Origin: Photobacterium damselae
GTDB taxonomy: Bacteria > Pseudomonadota > Gammaproteobacteria > Enterobacterales > Vibrionaceae
Direction of reading: 5' to 3'
Assembly: GCF_003026815.1 (NCBI RefSeq)
Contig: NZ_PYOG01000007.1
Span: forward strand, 1 to 64,000
Length of the DNA stretch: 64,000 nucleotides
In this document: positions 17,041-25,715 of the stretch, piece after piece
Layout of the letters: every line of letters begins with the position of its first letter
How positions within the stretch are numbered: the first letter of the stretch is position 1
The notes under the pieces: generated by a model
Seen by the model: only the letters and a program-made list of their open reading frames with translations
Database searches by the model: none
What the model was told of the DNA's origin: nothing
Made by a program: the position numbers and the translations under genes

Positions 17041-17667
17041 ATGGAGAACTCAATACCAATGCCGCTAACCCCTTATAATCACTATAATAAAGGTGAATTA
17101 ACTCAACTTCTTGATATTGCAAGAGAAGCGATTCGGGGCCATTTATTTGATGATCCTAGCGGAATTCCTGAGCTAGATTTATACACAAAAAAAATGCGCC
17201 TACCCACAGCTTGTTTCGTTACTTTAGAAGTTGCCGGGCAGCTACAAGGAAGTATTGGCACAACTCGTCCAACCCTACCTCTTGTATTGGAAGTTCATAA
17301 TAAAGCGATTTCAAGTGCTTATGAAGATCGTCGTTTTATGCCTTTAGCAGAAGAGCAACTTGATACTTTAACCATTGAAGTTTCAGTATTATCACAGTTA
17401 GAACGGCTTAAATGTGAAGACGAAGCCTCTTTGATTGATTACTTATCTCAACATCAAATCGGAGTACAGCTAACTTTTGACCATAAACAAGCCATTATGT
17501 TACCCCAAGCTTGGTGTCACGACACAACCCCAAGTAAATTTATTCAAATGCTAAAACTTAAAGCTGGGTTGGCTATGAATTTTTGGCATCCTGATATTGT
17601 GATTGAGATTTTTACCGTAGATTCACTGAAAGAAAAGTATAACTCAATTAGAGGTCAATATTTTTAA
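17041..17667 (+). CDS. AMMECR1-domain protein (AmmeMemoRadiSam A-like)
   Basis: A 208-residue AMMECR1-family protein. The fold is recognisable from LPTACFVTLEVAGQLQGSIGT, EDRRFMPL, LTIEVSVLS, LTFDHKQAIMLPQAW and the late KLKAGL. The almost invariant LRGCIG motif is LQGSIG here, so the conserved Arg and Cys are replaced (Q69, S71). The usual partners, a Memo-like protein and a radical SAM protein, are not adjacent. An alternative ATG at 17059 has GGAGAA upstream and may be the true start. Function is unknown; the altered motif suggests changed or lost chemistry. Confidence 0.8.
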   Translation: MENSIPMPLTPYNHYNKGELTQLLDIAREAIRGHLFDDPSGIPELDLYTKKMRLPTACFVTLEVAGQLQGSIGTTRPTLPLVLEVHNKAISSAYEDRRFMPLAEEQLDTLTIEVSVLSQLERLKCEDEASLIDYLSQHQIGVQLTFDHKQAIMLPQAWCHDTTPSKFIQMLKLKAGLAMNFWHPDIVIEIFTVDSLKEKYNSIRGQYF

Positions 17668-17795
17668 TAAATATAACCAATTGATATATATTGATTTATT
17701 TTAAACCAGTAACATTCAGAAGTTTTCAGTTATCAATACAAGTAAATCTTTGCATAATGTTTATTCAGCCGATTCATTACATAGGATTCACACAC

Positions 17796-18257
17796 ATGAG
17801 AAAAATCTTTGCACTTACAGCCGCAGCTCTTCTTGCCCTTGTTACATTAACAGGATGTCAATCTACAGGTGGAAAAAATGTGGGTGAAGGCGAATGGGCT
17901 AAACTGGCAGAAAAAACAGTTAACTTCAAATCAGAAACAGATACTGTTACGCCAAACCCAATGTTTGTAAATCGCAGCTTTTCTCATGTAAAACTAACTT
18001 GTACTCAAGGCACAGTGGATATTAAAGATATCACGGTAAATTATACGGATGGTACAAGCCAAAAATTAGATACACTTGGAATATTAACTAAGGGTTCATC
18101 AACTCGTGCAATGAAGCTAAATGATGATACTAAAAAAGTAAAAAATATTGAGATGCAATACAGCAGCCTAGGTAGTCAAACTCTAAATCTTGCTGGTGTG
18201 ACGAAAAAAGCCAAAGTTGAAGTGCTAGGTAAGCGCAATGTAACGACAAACCAATAA
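17796..18257 (+). CDS. Lipoprotein of unknown function (possibly DUF2541-like)
   Basis: A 153-residue lipoprotein. I chose ATG 17796, preceded by AGGATT, because it opens with a proper signal peptide (MRKIFALTAAALLALVTLTGC) with lipobox LTGC. The frame is open further upstream but has no signal there. The mature part is a beta-rich domain (HVKLTCTQGTVDIKDITVNY, then DDTKKVKNIEMQY) that recalls the DUF2541 family, though I am not certain. A strong terminator follows. Confidence 0.7.
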   Translation: MRKIFALTAAALLALVTLTGCQSTGGKNVGEGEWAKLAEKTVNFKSETDTVTPNPMFVNRSFSHVKLTCTQGTVDIKDITVNYTDGTSQKLDTLGILTKGSSTRAMKLNDDTKKVKNIEMQYSSLGSQTLNLAGVTKKAKVEVLGKRNVTTNQ

Positions 18258-18294
18258 GTTATTAAAAAATACGTTACTTAAGCAACCGCACGAT

Positions 18295-18332
18295 AAAAAA
18301 AGCAAATACGCCATGCTGTATTTGCTTTTTTT
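18295..18332. terminator. Bidirectional terminator
   Basis: AAAAAAAGCAAATAC (18295-18309) pairs with GTATTTGCTTTTTTT (18318-18332). It has A/T tracts on both sides and lies between convergent genes. Confidence 0.85.
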
Positions 18333-18395
18333 CGTTATAACAACAGAACTGTAGCCTAACTATAAAACGTTTTTTTACTTTACTGGCCAATAGCC

Positions 18396-19496
18396 TTATT
18401 TCGATATCGTCACATCCACCCATACCAATCTATGATCACTGTATGCAGCAGAAGTCTCTTTACCACTGTGGTTTGTTATCCACACTCGCTTTGGATCTTT
18501 TTTATCAGGCCAAAAAACGCCACTGTTTTGTATATGACAATGAGTAGAAGGTAAAACATAATCGAGTCGTAACCCCGATACGTGAGTCCAAATATCTGGC
18601 TTGCCATTACGCTTTTGGTAGACCCGTTTGTATTTCCCCCCCAAGCTTGCCGGTACTTTCGCACCAGTTGCAACACTTTTTTCAATTAAAGGGTGATTAA
18701 GAAGAGCGTCAATTCCAGCTTTAATCCCATCACCATCAATAGGATCTGCATTGAGATCCCCCATAACCACAAAAGGCTGCTGTAAATTTATACCTGAAGT
18801 TTGCCCCTGATCGGATACCAAATAATCAGCACCATCGATTATATCGACTAATAATCGCAGCTCATCATGATTACGTTTAGCATTACGGCGCTCTTCACCA
18901 TCAAAAACAGGAGGCGTTGGGTGACAGCAAAGAATATTGATAATTTGTTCATCATATTCAATGGGTACACAGACATGATTTTTTGACGACAGCGGCAGTA
19001 CGGATTGAGCTTGTGGTGAGTAATACTGGGTTGGTAATAAAGAGTTCGGCACCTGTTGCCAGAGCAGCGTCTGCCAAGACTGAATTTCATCGGTTTTTAT
19101 GGGATATTTCGATAGTAAGACAAAACCATAATGTCCATGAAACAATCCAAATCCTAACCCATCTTCAGGAAGCGAAATAATCCCGTCGTTATTTAAATCA
19201 ACTGGACTTAATTTTCCAGTATTGGACGATGGGCAATAGGAATACGGATAGTGAATTGGAGATAAATCATATTGAAAACGGTTGAGATAATGGCGGCAAA
19301 AATTTTGCAGCGCGCCGTTATCTCCCCCCTCGCCTAAATGGTCAAATTCACACAAGAGTAATACATCAGGACGCACACTTTGTATGGTTGCTGCAATTTT
19401 CTTAAAACGCAAAGAATCTAAAGTGGCAGTCTGCTCTAAAATAGCCGTCTCAGAGTCCGCAGACATTGCCACATTAAAAGAAGCAAATCGAATCAT
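18396..19496 (-). CDS. Endonuclease/exonuclease/phosphatase-family protein with an EF-hand-like loop
   Basis: A 366-residue EEP-fold hydrolase. Metal-site motifs are visible: FASFNVAM (Asn8), DVLLLCEFDH (Glu50), VVMGDLNADP (Asp and Asn) and the final YSDHRLVW (Asp-His pair). An insertion at D100-E111 (DLNNDGIISLPE) matches a canonical 12-residue EF-hand loop. There is no signal peptide, so it is presumably cytoplasmic. The substrate could be a nucleic acid or a phosphoester. It lies 32 bases downstream of the DnaQ-fold gene on the same strand and is probably co-transcribed with it. Confidence 0.82.
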   Translation of the reverse strand: MIRFASFNVAMSADSETAILEQTATLDSLRFKKIAATIQSVRPDVLLLCEFDHLGEGGDNGALQNFCRHYLNRFQYDLSPIHYPYSYCPSSNTGKLSPVDLNNDGIISLPEDGLGFGLFHGHYGFVLLSKYPIKTDEIQSWQTLLWQQVPNSLLPTQYYSPQAQSVLPLSSKNHVCVPIEYDEQIINILCCHPTPPVFDGEERRNAKRNHDELRLLVDIIDGADYLVSDQGQTSGINLQQPFVVMGDLNADPIDGDGIKAGIDALLNHPLIEKSVATGAKVPASLGGKYKRVYQKRNGKPDIWTHVSGLRLDYVLPSTHCHIQNSGVFWPDKKDPKRVWITNHSGKETSAAYSDHRLVWVDVTISK

Positions 19497-19528
19497 AACT
19501 GTTTATTGAATATTATTTTGGTGGCAGT

Positions 19529-20014
19529 TTATTCAACTAATTGGCTAATTGCCACCTGCATCTGTTGCGCATTCGACATTGCCCGATTTTTCACATCGAA
19601 TCGCGGCTCAAAAACCGATTTAAAACACTCTCGCTCAATACCATTATTCTGTTTCAGCCACTGACCCACTTCTAACAATAGAAATGAGGGCCTCATATGG
19701 GCAGCTTGGTACAGTCGACCTAACCAAAATAGATCCCATTGGCTTCCACACAGTACCACTTCATAATGGCCCAAAACCTGATTTAAGTGTTGGCAAACAT
19801 CCCCAACATTTAATCCTTTGGTTATCAATTCTTGTCTTGAACGATGGTGCAGTTGTTGCTCAGCAAAATCATCCCAATAGTTCCATTGCGTTGCTGATGA
19901 AAGAGGATTAATCAGTAAGCTATATCCCTCAGCGTCCGGCAATGCGTACCCTACTTCGATTGGATATGATTGATCAGATAGACCAGATGCTTCAAAATTT
20001 AGAATTGCCCACAT
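19529..20014 (-). CDS. DnaQ-fold exonuclease-like protein with altered catalytic residues
   Basis: A 161-residue protein. The start at 20014 is chosen because GGGAG lies nine bases upstream; the frame is open for seven more codons. The opening MWAILNFEASGLSDQSYPIEVGY matches DnaQ-like exonucleases, but Asp of the DxE motif is Asn6. In the last motif the His and Asp of the usual HRALADA are Asn143 and Asn148 (NRAMSNA). The Exo II Asp (SQWDLFWL) remains. It is unlikely to be an active nuclease; nucleic acid binding or a regulatory role is possible. It heads a likely operon with the EEP-family gene. Confidence 0.72.
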   Translation of the reverse strand: MWAILNFEASGLSDQSYPIEVGYALPDAEGYSLLINPLSSATQWNYWDDFAEQQLHHRSRQELITKGLNVGDVCQHLNQVLGHYEVVLCGSQWDLFWLGRLYQAAHMRPSFLLLEVGQWLKQNNGIERECFKSVFEPRFDVKNRAMSNAQQMQVAISQLVE

Positions 20015-20396
20015 ATAGCACACTCCCTGATGCATACGTACATTTCATACAATCCGATGACATCCTTTCATCGAAATTTAAACAAAAACAAATCCCAAAA
20101 TTACACGTACTTGGTTCTTATTTCTTAACTGTAGCTGTTTTTTACTTATTCTGTAGATTAAAAATGTAACAAATAACTGTTTTGCTCCTTTTTTAATACT
20201 CAACTATTTATTTTTTACACTTTCTACTACACATAAAAATACCAGAAAAGACAAACTCAATATGTGATTTAGGACTAAAATACACTCTATTACGCTCTTA
20301 ATAAGCTTTCTTTTATACCAATAAAACAACGCCAGAGATAATATCGACAATATTCATCAAACTAATTGATCAATCTATTGAAAATTATTCCAGTAC
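20015..20396. other. AT-rich intergenic region
   Basis: About 380 bases between divergent genes. It holds short open frames in poor context but no structured element that I can identify. The mobB promoter lies at its right edge. Confidence 0.4.
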
Positions 20397-20425
20397 TTGG
20401 ACTCAGCTACCTTTAGTATTAGGAT
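20397..20425 (+). promoter_or_regulatory. Probable sigma-70 promoter of mobB-nudix
   Basis: TTGGAC (20397-20402), a 17-base spacer and TAGGAT (20420-20425), located 33 bases before the mobB ATG. Confidence 0.5.
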
Positions 20426-20457
20426 ACTCGGCATTATCTGTTAATTTGAGAGCAATT

Positions 20458-20970
20458 ATGACACCTATTATTGGCTTTGCTGGTTACAGTGGATCAGGAA
20501 AAACCACGCTATTAGAGCAAGTTATTCCATTACTAAAACAAAAACTGAGAGTAGGCTTACTCAAGCACAGTCATCACGATATTGATCCTGATAAACCTGG
20601 AAAAGATAGCTATCGCTTACGTCATGCTGGTTGTAGTCAAACTCTGCTTGCAACAAAAGCACGTAATATTCTCTATTTTGAATATCCAGAACAAGAACAA
20701 AAAGATCCTGTACTAGCAGAGTGTTTACAGCAACTAGATCATAGTAAGTTAGACATTGTATTAATTGAAGGTTTTCGAGAAGAAACGTTTCCTAAAATAG
20801 AGATTCATCGTCCCAATTACGGCAAACCCCTTTTATATCCTAACGATCCTAACATTATTGCCTTTGCGACAGATGATGAAACAGGACTAGAAAAGGAGCT
20901 ACCTCGTCTTGATATCAATAATCCATCAGAAGTCGCCAGTTTTATTTTAGACTGGTTACAACAACAATAA
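20458..20970 (+). CDS. mobB: Molybdopterin-guanine dinucleotide biosynthesis protein MobB
   Basis: A 170-residue P-loop GTP-binding protein. I chose ATG 20458 with a GAGAG just upstream; a TTG 12 bases earlier is in frame. Walker A is GYSGSGKTT at about 8-16, followed by KHSHHDIDPDKPGKDSYRLRHAG, typical of MobB, and IVLIEGFREE. MobB assists MobA in adding GMP to molybdopterin for enzymes such as TMAO reductase, and a torA gene lies in this window. mobA is not adjacent. The Nudix gene starts 10 bases after the stop. Confidence 0.9.
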   Translation: MTPIIGFAGYSGSGKTTLLEQVIPLLKQKLRVGLLKHSHHDIDPDKPGKDSYRLRHAGCSQTLLATKARNILYFEYPEQEQKDPVLAECLQQLDHSKLDIVLIEGFREETFPKIEIHRPNYGKPLLYPNDPNIIAFATDDETGLEKELPRLDINNPSEVASFILDWLQQQ

Positions 20971-20980
20971 GAGAGATGGT

Positions 20981-21526
20981 ATGCACTATTGTCCACAATG
21001 TGGCTCGCCATCATTAGAGCGAGTTAGCTACAAAGAATTTATCTGCCAGCAGTGTCAATTTACCTATTTTCATAATGCAGCAGCGGCGGTTATGGTCGCA
21101 ATTGTTGTTAATGATGAGGTATTAGTCGCGATTCGAGGGCGAGACCCAAAAAAAGGAATGTATGACCTTCCAGGCGGATTTGTTGATCCAAATGAAAGCT
21201 TAGAACAAGCGGCTGTTCGTGAGATTAAAGAGGAACTGGGGTTATCAATTTACTCGCTAACGTATGTGCATTCTTACAGCAATACCTACCAATATAAAAC
21301 GGTAGAATACAAAACCTGTGATTGTTTCTTTATCGTCAAGCTAGATCAAAAACCGACAGTTATCGCTCAAGATGATGTGGCCGAAGTTCAATGGGTCAAT
21401 ATTCATAATATCGATATCACACAGTTTGCTTTTACTTCGACTCAACAAGCCATTGAACATCTAAAAAAACAGGCTTACTCCCGACAAGAAATGGTGCATC
21501 AGGCCCAACGATTAGGTGGTTATTAA
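20981..21526 (+). CDS. Nudix hydrolase with N-terminal zinc ribbon
   Basis: A 181-residue protein. An N-terminal zinc ribbon (CPQCGS at 4-9 and CQQC at about 22-25) precedes a Nudix domain with a complete box: GGFVDPNESLEQAAVREIKEELG at about 66-88 (Gly, Glu, REIKEELG all present). It should hydrolyse a nucleoside diphosphate derivative with Mg2+. The zinc ribbon recalls NudC, but the protein is shorter and lacks the NudC SQPWPFPQS-type motif, so the substrate is open. GAGAGATGG precedes the ATG. It forms an operon with mobB. Confidence 0.85.
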   Translation: MHYCPQCGSPSLERVSYKEFICQQCQFTYFHNAAAAVMVAIVVNDEVLVAIRGRDPKKGMYDLPGGFVDPNESLEQAAVREIKEELGLSIYSLTYVHSYSNTYQYKTVEYKTCDCFFIVKLDQKPTVIAQDDVAEVQWVNIHNIDITQFAFTSTQQAIEHLKKQAYSRQEMVHQAQRLGGY

Positions 21527-21569
21527 TCGATTAAGCTCATTGCCACAATTTACATTAACACCAATAAAA

Positions 21570-21604
21570 ATAGCCCCGACATTAGCTATCTGGGGCTATT
21601 TTTG
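21570..21604. terminator. Bidirectional terminator
   Basis: ATAGCCCC (21570-21577) pairs with GGGGCTAT (21592-21599) and is followed by TTTTT on the plus strand, with an A run on the other side. Confidence 0.8.
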
Positions 21605-21619
21605 ATCTCACAAATGATT

Positions 21620-22639
21620 TTAATTCTCTGACGATGTTTGTGGCGAGAAAATCATTACACCTAAATGTCCATTAGAGTTATATGACAGCGTTAGTCGCCC
21701 TGCAAAAAAAGTAAACTGATTAACATGGGCCAACTGTTCCAGATAACGTTTATCAGCATCTTGCTGCTCAGTGGTACACTCTGTGGTGTCCATTGTTGAA
21801 TAATCAGCGGCTAAATTGATAAATCCCGGTCGTAAGGTATCACGAACGGCAATGCTGTAACTGTGGCAGGCAGTTTTACCAACTAAGTGTTCATCTTGAT
21901 AGAGTAAAGTAATATGAGTGTTAGCTGATACAGGTTCACCATATTGCCAACTATCCAATTTCCAACCGCTGTTATCTAGCAAATTTAACGTTAATCTTTG
22001 AACACTTTCTTGGCTTTTCTCTTCTACTAGTTGATGATTTTGCAATTGCCATATTCGTTTAACCACATTACCTGGACAACACATGGCATCGGTTGAGCTG
22101 GGTTCGATAGCCGTCATAATAATTTTGCCATTCTCAATATGAAGATCTTTGACTCGTACTCGGTCTCCAACAAATTGAGTTGCAATATTGATAGGCTGTC
22201 CTAATCGATTTTCCATTACCGCAAGATATAGGTATTGTCCTGTACCACCGGGACTAAAATCTAGCATCACTACAGCATCATCTTGTTGATCAGCTGTTAA
22301 ATCTCCCTTAGCGATAATATCTGGAACCAAAATAACTTGAGGCATAATACTGCCCCCAGGTTGATAAGGTTCGCCGACCCAAATGCCATTTTGCAGACGA
22401 AATGATGCTTCAATGCCATCAATGCCGTGATAAATCGTATTTTTCAAAGCAAAGAGCGAAAATGCTTGAGTTTTGGGTACGGTTAAACTGGAGCCATCTT
22501 TTGATAATGCTGCAGCCATCTGATATTTACATGTCGAGCTATGCTCATTTTGCAAACAATCCATGAGTGATGGTGTCGCTATTACTGATGTACTCGCTAT
22601 AAAAGCTGTCCCCGTCATTATTGCTCGAAGACACTTCAT
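21620..22639 (-). CDS. Exported protein with C-terminal META domain
   Basis: A 339-residue exported protein. The signal peptide is about 1-22 (ends ASTSVIA). The central region (DLTADQQDDAVVMLDFSPGGTGQYLYLAVMENRLGQ) looks like a beta-propeller or VCBS-like stretch with Asp-rich loops. The C-terminal third (SGWKLDSWQYGEPV, LVGKTACHSYS) resembles the META/HslJ domain. HslJ-type proteins are envelope proteins linked to heat or novobiocin tolerance; the role here is unknown. The start is well supported by AAGGAGAGGG. Confidence 0.7.
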   Translation of the reverse strand: MKCLRAIMTGTAFIASTSVIATPSLMDCLQNEHSSTCKYQMAAALSKDGSSLTVPKTQAFSLFALKNTIYHGIDGIEASFRLQNGIWVGEPYQPGGSIMPQVILVPDIIAKGDLTADQQDDAVVMLDFSPGGTGQYLYLAVMENRLGQPINIATQFVGDRVRVKDLHIENGKIIMTAIEPSSTDAMCCPGNVVKRIWQLQNHQLVEEKSQESVQRLTLNLLDNSGWKLDSWQYGEPVSANTHITLLYQDEHLVGKTACHSYSIAVRDTLRPGFINLAADYSTMDTTECTTEQQDADKRYLEQLAHVNQFTFFAGRLTLSYNSNGHLGVMIFSPQTSSEN

Positions 22640-22871
22640 ACCCTCTCCTTCACCATCATAAATACTTATAAAATAGGTATTACCTAAAATCTAATGATAT
22701 GACTTCATCAATCAAAACTAAGTTCATTTTATTTTGTGATGATCTCCATGCTCATTCCTTGTTAGCTTACTAAAGTGAAGTTCAGCCATCACTCGCATCT
22801 TCTACCAGTATCAGTATAATGTCATACAAACATAACAATAATTTTCAACTAATCATACACCTCAGTTATCT

Positions 22872-22901
22872 ATGCTTGAGTTACGGATGCTTGAATAACT
22901 G
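22872..22901 (+). repeat. Imperfect tandem 15-mer
   Basis: ATGCTTGAGTTACGG is followed directly by ATGCTTGAATAACTG (12 of 15 identical), about 20 bases before the rhodanese gene. It may be a paired binding site or chance. Confidence 0.3.
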
Positions 22902-22921
22902 AAAAGCACATAGGTTTATCA

Positions 22922-24226
22922 ATGCGCGTAAGCAACACTTATTTTCCTCTGCTAGGGCTGGTTCTCTCCTGTTCAGCTTCTGCGGCCACTTTTGCTGAAT
23001 ACCAACAAATACAACAACAATCACCTAATCAAGTTCAAATTATCGATTGTCGAGACAGTAACTTTTATAATGGTTGGCCACAAAACACCATGAAATCTGG
23101 CGGCCATGTTCCAGGCGCAATCAGCTTAGATGCAAATTGGTTAAATCAAACCTCTCCCCATGCACTGTCTAACTTGATGATGAGCAAGCACATCTCAAAC
23201 AAAAAACAAACATTTTTATATTGTGGTGAAAAAAAAGCTCAATCTTTAGCTAACGCATTAAAATCACAAGGCATTGATAACATTAAAATTATCACTCAAC
23301 CTATCGACCAATATCACGGTACGTTAAGTGCTCTTCCTCAATTCCAGCATCTTGTACCAGCATGGTGGTTAAATGATTTAATCAAAGGTAAAGATCCACT
23401 ATATACCCCTAAAAATGGCTATAAAGTCGTTGAAGTTGCTTGGGGCCCACCAGCAAAATACTTACTGGCTCATATTCCAGGTGCTTACTACCTTAATACC
23501 AATGATATTGAATCAGAACCTTGGTGGAACCGAGTATCGCCTAAGCAGTTAAAACAAGTGATTAATGATCTTGGTTTACGCTATGACACAACGGTGATTT
23601 TATATGGTCGCGATAATACTGCGGCTGCTCGTGCTGCAAATATCCTGATGTATGCGGGAGTTAAAGATGTTCGTCTACTCAATGGTGGGTGGCAATCTTG
23701 GGTCGATGCAGGGTATTGCAGTGAGCCAATGCTAAATGAGAACCACGATAAGGTTGATTTTGGTAAGCCAATTCCAGCGAATCCAAACTACATTATTGAT
23801 GTTCCACAAGCTAAGGCATTATTAAAACAGCCAAAAGATCAACAATCATTAGTTAGTATTCGTAGTTGGGCTGAATATACCGGTGAAACCAGCGGCTATA
23901 GCTATATCAAACCAAAAGGCCGAATCCCGGGTTCTAAATGGGGCCATGCTGGTAGCGATCCATATCATTTGGAAGATCTTCGCAACCCTGATGGTACAAT
24001 GCGCAGTCCAAATGAAATCGCCCAATTATGGCAACAGTGGGATATTAAACCCAACCAAGATGTTGCTTTTTACTGTGGTACTGGATGGCGAGCATCAGAA
24101 GCTTTCTTTGATGCCTATTTAATGGGATGGAAAAATATTAGCGTATTTGATGGCGGCTGGTATCAATGGAGTGGTGATAAATCAAACCCAACAGCTCATG
24201 GTGATATAAAACCATCAAAGCAGTAA
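22922..24226 (+). CDS. Exported protein with three rhodanese domains
   Basis: A 434-residue exported sulfurtransferase-like protein. The signal peptide is about 1-22 (ends SASAA). Domain 1 (about 23-125) has an active-site loop CGEKKAQ with C101. Domain 2 (about 150-265) has LYGRDNTAAAR, where the Cys position is Gly229, so it is inactive. Domain 3 (about 285-420) has CGTGWRAS with C385, the likely main catalytic Cys. Each domain ends near the GGW motif typical of rhodaneses. It probably moves sulfane sulfur in the periplasm; acceptor and donor are unknown. The transcript is monocistronic, with a terminator. Confidence 0.85.
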   Translation: MRVSNTYFPLLGLVLSCSASAATFAEYQQIQQQSPNQVQIIDCRDSNFYNGWPQNTMKSGGHVPGAISLDANWLNQTSPHALSNLMMSKHISNKKQTFLYCGEKKAQSLANALKSQGIDNIKIITQPIDQYHGTLSALPQFQHLVPAWWLNDLIKGKDPLYTPKNGYKVVEVAWGPPAKYLLAHIPGAYYLNTNDIESEPWWNRVSPKQLKQVINDLGLRYDTTVILYGRDNTAAARAANILMYAGVKDVRLLNGGWQSWVDAGYCSEPMLNENHDKVDFGKPIPANPNYIIDVPQAKALLKQPKDQQSLVSIRSWAEYTGETSGYSYIKPKGRIPGSKWGHAGSDPYHLEDLRNPDGTMRSPNEIAQLWQQWDIKPNQDVAFYCGTGWRASEAFFDAYLMGWKNISVFDGGWYQWSGDKSNPTAHGDIKPSKQ

Positions 24227-24240
24227 GCTAAATTAAAAAT

Positions 24241-24284
24241 AAGCCACATATAGAGTCTCTAACAGCTCTCTATGTGGCTTTTTC
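24241..24284 (+). terminator. Terminator after the rhodanese gene
   Basis: AAGCCACATA (24241-24250) pairs with TATGTGGCTT (24271-24280), extended by inner AGAG/CTCT pairs, then TTTCTCTTT. Confidence 0.8.
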
Positions 24285-24321
24285 TCTTTAAAGTTGTCTT
24301 AATAATCTAAAGCCAACAACT

Positions 24322-25230
24322 CTATGGCACACCATGACCTTTAGATGCAACCCAAATTCGGTACCACTGCTCACGGGTTAATTGAATTTTCTGAGAAGCC
24401 AATGCTGACCGCACTCGCTCTATCTTTCCAGAACCAATGATAGCCAACGGTTTTGATGGCAATTGACGAACCCAAGCATAAATTACCTGATCTACACTTT
24501 CTGCACCCACTTCTTGAGCAATCGCAAGCAACTCCGCACGTAAACGGACAGCTTGTTCGGTTTGACCGTTAAACAGCTCACCACCAGCAAGACAAGACCA
24601 AGCCATTGGACGAATACGTAACTGTTGTAATAGATCCAGCGTACCATCATCGACCACACCAAAATTCATTGGATTAATTTCAACTTGGTTAGTTACTAAC
24701 TGAAAATCTAATCGTGATTGCAGCAGAGAGAATTGACTTGGTGTGAAATTAGAGACCCCAAAGTGAAGAACTTTGCCTTGATCTTTTAATGATGAAAAAG
24801 CGTGAGCAACCTCATCAGCATTCATCAATGCATCTGGGCGATGAATCAACAACATATCGATATAATCTGTCTGTAAATTCCGTAATGACGCTTCTACAGA
24901 AGAAGTAATATGTTCAAAACTGGTATCGTAATGATTTATTTTTCTACTTGGATAATGTTCAGAGCACAGTTTGATATCACATTTAGTAATGATTTCAAGC
25001 TGAGAACGAAGTAACGGAGATCGATGTAAAGCTTCTCCAAATAAGGTTTCACAACGATAATCACCATAAATATCGGCATGATCAACGGAAGAAATCCCTA
25101 ACTCCAAATGCTGATTGATAAAAGCAATACGCTCTTCAACTGACATGTTCCACGATGCTAATCGCCAATACCCCTGAATGAACTCAGAAAGAAGCGGTCC
25201 ATTTAGTGCACATTTTTCCTTACTTATCAT
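24322..25230 (-). CDS. Aldo/keto reductase (YdhF-like)
   Basis: A 302-residue TIM-barrel oxidoreductase. The catalytic tetrad region is visible: SSVDHADIYGDYRCE (Asp and Tyr), ITKCDIKL (Lys), MLLIHRPDAL (His). The NADPH-binding C-terminus has IIGSGKIERVRSA. Similarity is closest to the E. coli YdhF type. It probably reduces small aldehydes or ketones; the physiological substrate is unknown. Single gene. Confidence 0.85.
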   Translation of the reverse strand: MISKEKCALNGPLLSEFIQGYWRLASWNMSVEERIAFINQHLELGISSVDHADIYGDYRCETLFGEALHRSPLLRSQLEIITKCDIKLCSEHYPSRKINHYDTSFEHITSSVEASLRNLQTDYIDMLLIHRPDALMNADEVAHAFSSLKDQGKVLHFGVSNFTPSQFSLLQSRLDFQLVTNQVEINPMNFGVVDDGTLDLLQQLRIRPMAWSCLAGGELFNGQTEQAVRLRAELLAIAQEVGAESVDQVIYAWVRQLPSKPLAIIGSGKIERVRSALASQKIQLTREQWYRIWVASKGHGVP

Positions 25231-25715
25231 GCAATATCATCCAATCTATCTACAACGTTAATCGTTCCATACTAGGACTAACTAAGTTCACATGCAATAA
25301 CTCTAACCCAACAAGATCGCCATTTTTTTGACACCACTATGACACCAATTTAATCTTTTCGATTAAGCTAATCATCTCAGTCATGGCCATTGGTTTTTTT
25401 ATGAGTGCTATTTTTACGATCCCAACGATATCAATGAGTTCTCTCCCCCTTAAAACACTTAAAACTCGCACATCTCATAAGAAAAGCCGTAATCATGCTC
25501 CCCATATGATTACTTGTCACCCTCACTACACTGCCTATAACAAACTAGGGGCATATGAGGAACAGTATAATACCCAAGCCAAAGTTAATATTAGGGTTTA
25601 ACCTTCTAAAACTTTTACTGATATTGGTATCAATATCACAATTCACCATTTCTATTCGTCATAATTTAGAATTTTATACTACGGTTATGGCAATAAACCA
25701 CTAGCGATTTAAACT
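25231..25715. other. Intergenic region upstream of the hybrid kinase
   Basis: About 485 bases between divergent genes. TTGACA near 25327 lies within two copies of TGACACCA spaced 13 bases apart, a possible regulator site. A 72-codon open frame (25383-25601) has no ribosome binding site and unlikely composition, and I do not call it a gene. Confidence 0.4.

Noticed and set aside
19942..20169. 75-codon plus-strand frame overlapping the start of the DnaQ-fold gene
   Set aside because: Mostly antisense to a gene with better support and has no ribosome binding site.
25383..25601. 72-codon open frame upstream of the hybrid kinase
   Set aside because: No ribosome binding site, unlikely composition and no recognisable domain; it lies in a region that should hold promoters.
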